NCBI RefSeq assembly: GCF_002234675.1
Contig: NC_019879.2
Coordinates: forward strand, 9,987,325-10,051,324
Length of the DNA stretch: 64,000 nt
Source of the DNA: Oryzias latipes
Taxonomy: Eukaryota > Chordata > Actinopteri > Beloniformes > Adrianichthyidae
Direction: 5' to 3'
Shown here: positions 1 through 11,500 of the stretch, one piece after another
How the letters are laid out: each line of letters opens with the position of its first letter
Numbering within the stretch: the stretch's first letter is position 1
The notes under the pieces: model-generated
Database searches by the model: none
What the model was told of the DNA's origin: nothing
The model's input: only the letters and a program-made list of their open reading frames with translations
Translations under genes and position numbers: made by a program

Positions 1-153
1 TGTCAAGTAGGATGTCATGATTGAGAGTGTCAAATGCTTTTTTTAAGTCAATGAAAATTCCAGCTTCATATTTCTTTTCGTCCAGAGCATTTGTGATTTT
101 CTCCACAGCATCAATGATAGCCAATGAGGTTGATCTTTTTTCTCTAAAACAGA
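1..153 (-). mobile_element. Non-LTR retrotransposon (LINE) reverse transcriptase fragment
   Basis: Read on the minus strand, one open frame gives a classic LINE reverse transcriptase segment: a stretch beginning FREKRSTSLAIIDAVEKI, then the motif-A block FIDLKKAFDTLNHDILL, in which the Asp of FIDL is a catalytic metal ligand in this family. The frame is open to the left edge of the window, so the element continues outside it. The fragment stops near 153, upstream of the palm motifs that would come before it. It is one piece of a LINE and not a host gene. The clade cannot be fixed from about 50 residues. Confidence 0.85.
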
Positions 154-1740
154 TATAAATATGATATAAATGTGATTTAAATATTGTCTTTTCAGAGTTC
201 TTCAACTACTTGAATACTTTATCTGGGCCACTGACTCTCCACAGCAGCATTGCTCACGCTGTCCAATACACAAGACAGGCTCTTCAGTGGATTCGCATTA
301 GTGCCAAACTGAACTGACACTGACAGGACTTGTTGGAGACCCAGCAGAGATTTTGTTTTCACATAGGAGATGCAGGAATCCATGCAGCTTGCAGGACTTA
401 GCAGTGTGTAAAGGAAGAAGCCGCAACAGGTCAAAGTGGGAAAAGGCTGCACAAAACCTTCTAAAGGATTAACATGCATCAATTTCATTCTCACGGATGA
501 AGTAACCTGAGGAGCTGTGTTGTGTATGACTGAGATTTTAAGTCATTTGCCAAACATACGTTTTGTGGAAAATGTCATTTTACTTATATTTGAATTCCTT
601 TTTTTTCTTTTTTGAGCGCAGGATTCAAGTTAGGAAATACAATGTGTAAGAATAAAATCAACAAATTATTTTTTAAAAATCCCAAAAAGTTTGAAAATTT
701 CTGCCAACTAGGTGTGTGAACGTTTTTTAAACCTTTTTTTTAACTGTGCAATATTTTTGAATTGTAGAATTTTTTTGAAAAATAAGAAAAAATCATTAAA
801 TACAAATGTGAAGAATGAATTATTTGTCTTTGTTTATTCTTTGATTTTAACCCCTTGAAGCATTGAAAGCAAATACTCATAACTTAACATGTTTCCCAGA
901 GAAACATGTTAAGTGTATTTTTAAGGAGTGTAGCTCAGGTAAAACAGTCAACAACAATTTCATATCCAAAGTTCTACTTGAAAAGCATGAAAGCACAATA
1001 GAAAATATGTATTTGTCTTTTTAATTAACATTGTTTTACAACTTTAGTTAGAAGAATTTTTTTAGTCTTACTACTTAAATTGTTTTGTAAAAAGAATAAT
1101 TTGTTGTAAATGTTAACAAATTGTGAAATAATTTGACACAGAATATTCAAATTTCAAATAATATTCATAAACGCTGGGGATCATTTACAATTTTTATTAG
1201 TTTTGTAACTTTTTTGATTTTTTTGCAAACTAGTTTTACTGAAGTATCACATGAAGAAAATATCCTTTTGCTGTTTTTCTTTTTCTCTGACCCACAAACC
1301 CTTGTAGCTTCATCTCATCTGAAAACACTTTGGTTCCACTGAGAGGCTGGTCCTAAATTTTGTTTACTTCACTGATTTTAAACAACATTTTACAAGGAAG
1401 TATTTTACATTCTTAGTCATTTTTTCATATTAAAAAGATATAAATGATGCATGTTTGTCTGTCAAAAACAAACTCACATGGTCTCTGGAGGGGACTGGAG
1501 TCACTTCCTGCTTCACCGACATAAAGCATCAGATGTCTGGTACCATAGCAACAGAGACTAACCAATCACAGGCTCCGTTGGAAATGTGTCAACAGCATCC
1601 TCTTTTCAATACAAAATTTCCTTCCCACTCATTCATTTCAAGAGCTATATGTTCGTTTATTTGTTTTTTTCGAAAATAACAGTCTTCTGATCCATTTGTG
1701 TAAAAAATTATTTTTTTATTTTAATAGTTTATTTTCAAGG
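154..1740. other. AT-rich spacer, no gene recognised
   Basis: Low-complexity, A/T-rich sequence with only short chance open frames. The segment around 1480-1620 contains an ACCAATCAC motif similar to those in the dispersed repeat found in rev1 introns, but the match is too short to call a copy. Confidence 0.5.
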
Positions 1741-2340
1741 CTCGAACATGGAGAATGATTTAGACTACATGTATGTGCAGGTTGTTGTGGTGGAGATCAC
1801 GAGCAGAGGATGTTTTTCCACGGAGACAGTGTTAGATGACTGCTGTCATGGACCCGTGACGCTGCTGCTGGCTCGAGCAAACTGCACGTGCCTCTGCGTC
1901 ACGGCGGTCCGGTTGCCTTCGCAACGGGATGGAGCCGCCTGAGGACAATGGTTGCCAACAGTCAAAACAAAGACAATGAAAAAAAGAAGCAATGAAAAGA
2001 AAAGAACAGTGGAAATGGTGGACACTAGACTGGTATCAATGGAAAAGGGAAACGATCAGTGTCATTGGATGAATACTATTATTAAGCAACAGAAAAACGG
2101 GGCTGCGTGTGAACGACTGCGGGGTCACAGCAGGTAAACAACGCGGCCGTACTTTGGTCAAAACTGTTGAGCCTCTCAACTGTTGTACAAAGAAGAGACG
2201 TGTTCTCTGGTGTCCGCTTAGAGGCGGTATTACTACTCAACTTGAAAGCGGAAAAAAAGACAGGAGGACAATTATCAAGCTAGCTGTAGTCGACAAAACC
2301 GGAGGTTGAGCTCTATTATTTTTCAAAAGAAAAGAACTGG
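1741..2340 (+). other. GC-richer block with unassigned open frames
   Basis: Base composition rises and CpGs appear (GTCACGGCGG and CGCGGCCG stretches). An ATG at 1748 opens a 64-codon frame, and a second short frame follows from 1952. Neither protein is recognisable. The sequence CACAGCAG followed by GTAAAC near 2133 would work as a splice donor, so this could be a first exon of a transcript leading out of view. Calling it a gene is not supported by the sequence alone. Confidence 0.25.
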
Positions 2341-2739
2341 GCAACAGAAGCGATGTTTTCAGACCAGGTTTTTACCAAAGGTTTTCCAAATCTTAAGGAG
2401 CCACCAGTCCTGCTTTGCAGCAAGTTAAATCCTGTAGTTTGATTTTATTTTTGCTTGACTTCTCCTTTTCAAAATTAGTTTACATTTAATATTGAAGCAA
2501 CATATATAATATGAGCAACATGTATAGTATTATACACGGTAAAAAGATTTCAAATATCTAGGAAACATACAGACAGACAAACTTTTATGTATGTTAAAGG
2601 ACCAGAAATTCATCTTTCAACATGGCAGAACACACAGAAATAAAATTAAATGAATACAACTGAAAAAATAAAATTATTAAAATATCTAGGGGGAAAAAAT
2701 TCATAAAAAGTAACTGTGGGCCTTGTGTCTTTTATTTTG

Positions 2740-3420
2740 AAAGCGACTTCCCCGGAAGCCTGAATACAGCGGCTGCTGACAGGCGCCCAGAAAGAAAAAG
2801 AGAAGGCAAATGGATCAGGCGGTTGAAATGGAGAGCGAATGGATTGGGAGGGTGCGCAGAAATATTCAAGAGACATGGCGTGGCAGCGTGACACAATAAA
2901 GGAATTCCAGCTAACGGTGGGACTCGTCTGAATAATAAAGCCAAGGGGTCGAGCTGAGCGGAGGGTTTCCATTTCGCCGCGGTCTTACCTCGTTTAACCT
3001 GAGCAGCACAGCAGCGCTTTCACAACGGCTCAGTATCTGCAGGGAGAAGTGTGTGACCAACAACGTCGCCTGACAGCAAAAAAGGTAGCAAAAATGACAA
3101 AACCTGGTGACTTCTCCTGATAAACAGTCACTCAACCCCATTCTTTGATTACGACCCTATTACTTACGGTGTTGAAGTTGCACAGTCCGCCACCCTCTTC
3201 GTTGTTTAGCTCCTTCTCGCCAGGTTTGTTAGCAAGTGCAGTTAAAACATTTCCAGATTAGGCTGTATGGAAATAAAACGATGTTTTCATGCATTGGCGC
3301 GCGCCGGATAGCACGGCGATACATTTCTTACATTTGCTATGCTAATGTTAGCAGTTGACCTAGCAGCTAGCTCCAAATCTGAAGTGCCACATGGGGCTGT
3401 GTTGTGACCGACCTGTCAGA
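2740..3420. promoter_or_regulatory. rev1: CpG-bearing block, candidate rev1 promoter and noncoding first exon
   Basis: This is the most CpG-rich stretch upstream of rev1 (for example CCCCGGAAGC, TTTCGCCGCGG, GCGCGCGCCGG). The first coding exon of rev1 begins with a splice acceptor (TTTTTCAG, ending at 5555) 11 bases before the ATG, so a noncoding first exon must lie upstream. CTTCTCGCCAG followed by GTTTGT near 3224 is one possible donor. The exact exon cannot be fixed without transcript data. Confidence 0.35.
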
Positions 3421-5555
3421 GGGAGGCTGCCCGGGCATGTCTGAGGGCACAGACCTCCCTCCACCACCATGCTGCCCAACATCCCGACCAACCCATGATC
3501 ACAACAACAGTCTGACCACTTATACACGCAATACATGTGTTTACTCTAACTAAAGTTTGTAAACAGCTAGCCTAAAAATAGGAACACGTTAAGAAGAAAA
3601 TCCCTAGAATGTAGTAAATTATCTGTCAATGCAGCAAGTTTTTTATACTTAGGAAATGTATATAATATCAACAAGGACTTCAAGTATTTGAAAAGTGAGC
3701 TAAAAACCATACTGTTAAATGTGTTAGTGTTGTACAGCCCAATAAAAAGTATTTTTGCTACTTCTATTTCTAAAAATAGGGTTTGTATTTATTGAGTTTT
3801 TGTGGACCCAACTGTAGTTCATTTTATTACAGTGACAGAAAAAACGAGTGTAAAAGGTAAAAATTCAATTTTTTTTATTGTGACCCTGAAGTACAAATCA
3901 TTTACTGCAAAAACATCTTAACAATCACAACAATAAAAATAAAAATAAAAAGCAAAACAAAAAAACACAACTTTTTAGAAATCCAAACAAAATTCCAGAA
4001 ACCAAAAGCATGATTTCAAAAAAATGAAAAGGTTGGGAATTTCCAGAATTAAAAATGAAAAGTAAATAAAATAAGGATGATGTTGGATATTGATGTTTGA
4101 TTTTTGACATGAGTTTTTTTTTTTTTTTTTTCAAATGCATCTTCAATGTTTGGTTTTTAATGTTTTTGTTTCAATGTTTGGAAAATGTTTTTGTATAAAA
4201 TGACAAAAACATTTCAGGAAAACAAAAGTAATTAAGTATAAAAAAGTTAAAAAATAAAACATAATAATAAACCAGAAGATGAAGGAAATCAATTATTATG
4301 ACTGTTCCTTATTTTAACTGAAAGTTATTTGCCATAAAGCAATACTGGATCATCAGCGATATCCCATAGCACCTACCTTTCCTGGTTTCTTATCGTGTTT
4401 CAGTTTATTACATTTTATTTTGATTTCTGGGAATCATAAATTATTTTGTTTCATTTTTTTAAACTGTGTTTTGGTTTGTGGGACTTTGTTTTGATTTTTA
4501 AAATGTAATGTTTGTTTGTTTTTTTTTTGGTTTTTTTTGCTCTTTTGTTTTTTCTTAAGACTTTTTTGCATGAAGTGATTTGTTGGTGTGATTTGCACTT
4601 CAGGGCCACCGTACCTTTTAGACAAATGTGACCAAAATGAGAATGTGATCTTAGTACAAGTTGGTTCGTCTTAATAAATCCTCATAAAATCTAAAACTAG
4701 CACTTATTCTTAGAACATAAATATAATAATAATAATTGATATTTTATTTATCCCACAATGGAGAAATTCTTCTCTGCACTCTGACCCATCCCCTGCAGAC
4801 TAGCCACACTTGGGGGGTGACAGCAAAATGATTTGGATTCATTTTGATAATAATTTCCTTTTTTCTAGATCTTAGCTCTTAATGAGACCAAAAAATTATC
4901 AACTGTGCTGATTTTGAGAAAAGCGTAGACAGGTATCGAGCAAATAGAAGTAACTTTTCTAACCTGGTCAAATATCTTGAATCTTTAAAAACAAGCTTTT
5001 ACATTTTTTTGCATGTATCAAATAGTTTACAGGGCATTAAACAAACAAAACAAAAAAGATGATTTCACTTCTTATTTTCAACATATGAAAGATAATTAAT
5101 CCTTGCAGAAATCTGATCAATTATCTTTCAACATAAGAAAGATTATTGATCGGATTTATGTAAGGATCTTTTATATATTTCTTTAATGATAAACATTTTT
5201 TTCCCTTTTATCTGATAAAATACAGCCGTTGCAAAAGTTCTAAAAGGCAGTAAGAATGAGAGTAGAAATTAAAGGGCAGATTTCTCTTTTCTTGCACTTG
5301 TTTCCAGAGCAACAGCACTTTGGTGTCCACAAATGCTGCTGGCCCGATAATTGGCTCAGCACTCTCAGGTGTCAGCCACTGCCAATCGTTTTAAAATGGG
5401 GGGATAAAATGAAAAAAAAAAGAAAGAAAGAAAATGTCAGATTCATTTACTGACTGATCCTTCAGTCTACGTCTGATGTGGTTTGATAACCAGGTCTCAG
5501 TCTAAGGCTTGGTTTATATATGTGTTTTTTAATTGAGGAATGATGGCCTTTTTCA
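3421..5555. other. rev1 upstream or intron 1 sequence, no coding signal
   Basis: Mostly homopolymer-rich A/T sequence, with long T and A runs at 3925-4620. Long ORFs here are translations of poly-A/T and carry no domain. The only structured item is the LINE-tail-like repeat at 4712-4815. Confidence 0.5.
4712..4815 (-). repeat. Retroposon 3' tail remnant
   Basis: On the minus strand this reads a TTCTCCATTGTGGGATAAAT segment leading to an (ATT)n-like run. It resembles the tail of fish non-LTR retrotransposons, which end in a 'gggat(a/c)aataaa' sequence plus a short simple repeat. No coding part remains. Confidence 0.45.
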
Positions 5556-5566
5556 GGTGGCTCAGT

Positions 5567-8500
5567 ATGAGTCGAGATGGCTGGATGAGGAAGAGAGCCA
5601 GTGCTGGTGATGACAATGGATGGGCTGAAAGGGTGAGTGCTGCAGTGTTGAGAGTTTCACAAAGCACATTATCTCAAAGCATGAAGAGAACATATGATTC
5701 AAATGTATAAAAGCTACTCCAGGCATTATGCATGGCGTTAAAAAAGCAGCCACTTTCACTGGTTATGCCTTAGTCCCAACTGCCCTTATGGGTGGATACG
5801 GGCTGTCTGCAGGTGAAAAATGGGCATTTCTGTTACTGGGCCCATAGAGCCAAAATATTCATGAACATTTTTTTCTACTGGGCAACAGATCATAGCACTT
5901 ACACAACACACAAGGGTAATATAAGGGTGAAGTTGGTGAGATGCAGGTCCGTCATACAGATTTTTCATATATTAAACCTCCCCGAAACCTCTGCGAGGAG
6001 CCTGTTGTGCTGCTCAAGTAACAAGTGTGCACTCCTTGCAGTGTAGCCTGGCTGTAAGAAATTAGGAAATGGACAACCGCAGTGTAGTTTGTGTATTTAT
6101 CTTACGTGCATTTTAAGGGCACTTGTGTACTACCTGTGTGCCACATTTGTGTGCTATCTGTAAGGAGCCAGTGCGCGCATCTCAATAATAATTAATGTGC
6201 GACGTAAGGGTGCTTTGCGACAGCACCACCCGTATGTCATAAGAGTGTGAAATTTAAATTAGCCTTACAAATACTTCATGATACACTTAGCACACGAACA
6301 ATAACCATTCTTGGTCTGATACTTTTTTTAAACATGTTCTTGATAATCCTCGTTTTTTGTTTTTCTGATATTTTTTTCTGTAGTGCAAGTTACTTAAGTG
6401 ATAAACTGACCAATCAGATGCCTCAATAAAAGCATGTGGTCTCACATTGAACTTTCGAGATTTCTGATTGACAGATTTTGTGTTGCCCATGAGGACTCCA
6501 CTTTTAATTGGTTGGGATTTGGACTTCCACCAAGCTCACTCCTGATTGGCGACAGTGGTTGGCATAGAAACGATGACAGATTTAGACCAATCACTGCCGA
6601 CTGATGATGTCTGGCTTTAACATAGTGGTGTCCATCTCGCACAAAAAAAAGCAACTAAATTAATTTAATTTAGTCAGAGCCAGAAATAAGTCATTTTCTG
6701 AGGGCAACATCACACTCACTCAGTCCAATTCACATATACAGTTAATGGTTTTGACTTAAAGTGTTTTGTAAAAACCTATCCTGGCTATTAAATATTTTGT
6801 TGGCCATTTCTATATTGTCAAGAGTTAAACAAAGCTTTGCTTTGAAGTGCAGGAAATGTGACGGGTTCATACTTGGGCAATCCATTTTGATTGATTTTTT
6901 TAATCTTTTGCAAAGTCATCTGCTAAACGTTTTGTCCCTTTCGGGGTCACGGGGATGCCGGAGCCTATCCCAGCCACTTGTTGGCGAAGGCAGGGGGCAC
7001 CCTGGACAGGTTGCCAGTCTGTCGCAGGGGCTCAATCACCACGCATGTATGGGGAGAACATGCAAACTCCACACAGAAAGGTTCCCCACTAGTGTTCTGT
7101 TTCAGGCCTTCTTGCTGTGATGCAAGAGCGCTAAACACTGCACCACTGTGCAGCCATTTTGCAAATACAATAGAGTAGGCCTGCACAATATACCGCAAAT
7201 TTATCGTTATCGCAATATCCAGCTCTGCAATAGGCATATCGCAAAAGACTGCGAATATCGCAATAAATCGTAAACCCAAAATGTGTTAAAAAAATCTTAT
7301 GGCAGTTTGACGCTTTTAACGAATCAAATAAATCCCTTTATGCTTTGACCAATCAGATGGACGCCTTCCCATTGTTTACCAATCAGATGGAGGCCTATTA
7401 TGTTAGATGTTTGTCACCTATGTTGATGAGGGTCATTTGGAGTATAATTTTAAACTGTTGCAATGAAATGGGAAGGAGGTTTTTGCCATTTTTCTATTTT
7501 TTTTATATACTGCAAATTATTTCGTTATCGCAATATTAATCTCTAATATCGCATATCACAAGATTTCCTCATATCGTGCAGCCCTACAATAGAGTAATAT
7601 TAAGAGTGATGACTAGTGTTTTTAGTTCTACGTTTTGTTAGCATGAATGATGGGATGATATCGCTTTTAAGATATCAAATTCTGTTACCTCCACTTCATG
7701 TTTTTGTCTCATCACATAAATGTTCCAAAACTGTCATTAAACCCCACAATCTTAATCCTCAGTTGAACATAAACAAGCCCCTTGATGCTCACATATTTCT
7801 ATCCTTTTCCTGTCTTGCGTGAATTTCAGGGGGGCTACATGGCTGCCAAGGTGTCCAAGCTGGATGAGCAGTTCAGACTCGATGCCCCCAGAGAAAAGCA
7901 GAAGGAAGGAGCATGCTCAGGCATCTTCAGAGGGGTGGCTATTTATGTCAACGGATACACAGGTAAACCTGAGCACAGACTTTTGTGAAGCGCTGAGTCC
8001 TTTTTGTCCTCTTCCCTCCAGCAAAGGAACCAATTTTTTTTTTCGTTTGACGTTCATTTTACACATGACTTATTTGATATTTAGAGCCGAGTGCGGATGA
8101 ACTTCGCAGACTGATGATGCTGCATGGGGGTCAGTTCCATGTCTACTATTCACGCTCAAAAACCACCCACATCATCGCCAATAATCTGCCCAACTGCAAA
8201 ATTCAAGATCTCAAAGGTGAAAAGGTCATCAGGCCAGAGTGGATCACTGACAGGTTTGTTCAGGTGAAGGTGAGATTTTACCCGTTTAGCCCAGATCGTT
8301 TCATGTTCTGTTTCTACTTTTTCGTTGGTTTCAAACAGCATCAAGGCCGGGCATCTTCTACCCCACCTAAAGTACCAGCTGTATGCTAAACAGAAGAGCA
8401 CACTCTTCCCCGGCATCACTTTGCACCAGACCCTGGAGGTTGCAGGAACAAGCCAAAGTTCCCTTCAGCCAAATGTTCGTCAAAAGCTGCATCTGCCACA

Positions 8501-11500
8501 GCAAAAAATCGGCCTCTCTGTTCCCCACACTGGGCCGTCCTTACTTAGCTGCCGGAACAACCACATCCCTCCCTCCAGCTGCAGTAGCCCTCAGCCCACC
8601 CAGCATTCAATAGGCCATTCAATAGTCGGTCAAATCATTACGGATTCCAAACATAGAGGCCCACTACAGTCCCACCCACCTCAGAACCTAAACCACACAA
8701 AGCCCCCACACAAGTCTACTCACCGTAAAGAAGAAGAAAAAATAGCAATGTGAGTATTCTGACTCAACTTTGATTGTATTGTCTTACCCTTAAAGATCCA
8801 AGGTGTTTCTGCAAATCTATTGACATGTTTTATTCCTCAGCAGAAATGGTATACTGCCGACCTCATCGGATGTTATGAGCCATTCAAAGACAAACAAAAT
8901 GCAAGAGTGTGTGAAAGGCGGTCCTTGTTTGCCCGCGGCTTCTAACATGGCAAAGGAAGTCCCCTTGACCAATGGACATGCTCATCTTCTCAATGGTGCC
9001 TTAAGACCAGAGGACCTGGAACCCCTTATAGATCATCATGGCTCTAACCAGCCAAAGCACAGAGCTAGAAGTTCACCTGAGAAACCTCAAAGTCCTGTAG
9101 AACAGGCCAGGTCTGACCCGTATGAGTTTCCTCTAAGTCCCCCAAAGCAATCTCAGATGTCCCCAGTTGTTCTAGATCAATCCAGTACAGAGGGTGCCAG
9201 TGGATGTCCCCATACACCACCCACCAACCATGACACTGCAAAAGACAGTGAAACACAACTCTTCACTGAACTGCACCAACCATCTCCACAGGTCTCTACG
9301 GGTTCTGAGCAAAACCATCTGTCCCAGCCGCCTTTTTCTCATTCCCACTCTTTACTCCGCCCAAATGGGAGTCACCACAATGCCTTTTCATGTAATCCTG
9401 CCCTCTCCAGCCCTGCTGGTGTCAAGACCAAACTTAACCTTCACAGCGACCCCTCATCCAAGTCTTCTGTGCAGCTGCTTGAACAGACGGGCAGTCTGAT
9501 CTCCGAGTTCTATTCCCACTCCCGATTGCACCAGATCTCCACATGGAGGATCGGCTTTTCTGAATACATAAATGAACTTCATCATAAGAAAAAAGAATCT
9601 GGGAGCATTTCCTACCCAGGGAAAGATCGATTAAGGAAAGCTGCAGCTCAACGACCATCAGACAGTCGAGGTAAAAAGAATGCATCTACTTTAGTGCCTT
9701 GCTTATGTTATTTTCATTTCACTTGTTAACTTATTTTTAATATCGACTGTTTAAGAGAACTGGACTGAGTGACTTACTTCCGGCTCCAACCAAAAGAAGT
9801 CAATTCAGTCGCCATTTTTTCACCGTCATATTGGAGCCAGACAACATCAGTCAGCAGTGATTGGTCCCAATTGGTCTGAGTCATCATTTCTATGGCAACC
9901 AGTCTCACCAGTGAACTTGTTGGAAGTCATCAACCCACCGCTTGAAAGCGGGCTAGATGAAATCTGTCAGTCAAACGTTTCGAAAGTTCGACGTGAGACC
10001 ACAATACTTTGATTGAGGCCTCGGGTTTATAAAAAAGGTTTATAACTAACCAGTATATAACTTGAATAACTTGCAAAAAAGAAAATAAATTGTGAAAAAA
10101 CTCGGATTAGCAAGAACATGTTTAAAAAAGGTATTGGCAAGAATGGTTATTCTGACAAATAGAATGACTGAGTAATAGCTATTCATTTCTAGAAGTCTGT
10201 GGAATTCTGGCTTCTAGGAACCAGCAGGTACTTCCTGTTTGGAACAAGGGGGGGGAGGGCTCATTGAGTTCACTTCTCACAGAAGGGTTTCCTCGTTTAT
10301 CACGGGTGATATGTTTCAAAAATAACCAGCGAGAGCTGAAATCCACAAAGTAAGATCACAGATGTTTTCAGGCAGCAAAACCCCCACTAAACACTTTATC
10401 CCCTTTTCTCAGACATACATTTTCACCCATTTCTCTGTTGTGTAAACTCTGAAAGTTCAAACATTCATAGAAAAAAAAGTTCAGTGTTTTCGAATGAAAA
10501 CAAAAGTTTGATTGTGATTGGAGATTTTTGTAGATCTGGAGAGCTACATGTATCTGTACAGGAAACATGGCATGGGGGAGATTGATTGACAAGGTCTCCA
10601 GCCGATCTGGATGCAGAACATAGTGCACTGGGGGGGAAAAAAAAAAAAAAAACAGGCAAAATTGCTCCAAAAATCCCGTCTGTAAAGATATTGTCTGGCA
10701 TCAAACCGGTATGTGGTGCAAAAAGGGTTCAGGATTGCTGATGTGAAGTATTAAAAATTGTCATTGCATGCTTACTTTTCATCCAAAGTATTTACTGATT
10801 TGATGGCACATTTACTCAAAGTGTTTGTTTTAAACTTTTTTATTTTTGCATCAGGTTCTTCAGCACCAGTCAGTGTCAAGTCGTGCATTTTCCACGTAGA
10901 CATGGACTGTTTCTTTGTGTCTGTGGGGATCCGACATCGACCGGACCTTAAAGGTGTGTCATTATTTCATACTGTCTGGTGAGCTTGAACGTTGTTTTTT
11001 ATAGTCTTGTTGCTTTTCTGCAGGCAAACCTGTTGCTGTGACCAGTAACCGTGGACACGGCCGGGTGCCCACAAGACCCGGAGCGAACCCTCAGGTGGAG
11101 CAGCAGTACTACCAGAGAAAACATGCGCATCCTCAGCCTGGTACGACACCAGTATTACAGAAAACGGCTTTGCCATTTCAAAAGCATCCCATCAGCGAGC
11201 AGCAGCCTGCATGCTTTTCCCAATCCTGGGTCACAGGACCCCCTCCAGATTGAAGGAATAAGAATACCCAGTAACTGTAAAACTGTTTTTGGTCATATTA
11301 CCCATTCCTTTATTGTGACCCCTTAACGGTGACACTTTCTTAACGCCAGTGTTGACATTCTTTCGACTACCGTAACTCTTCATCGTTCGTGCAATTAACA
11401 TAATTCCAGCAGATTCTAATGCGCAGAAAAGCCGCCTTTGTGCTGATATGCAACAGTTTTTAGTAGTGAAGTGCTTACACAATCAACTTAAATCAGCTGA

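Noticed and set aside
3925-4625. ORFs in the A/T-rich region upstream of rev1
   Set aside because: Lys/Phe-rich translations of poly-A/T tracts, with no codon structure or known domain.
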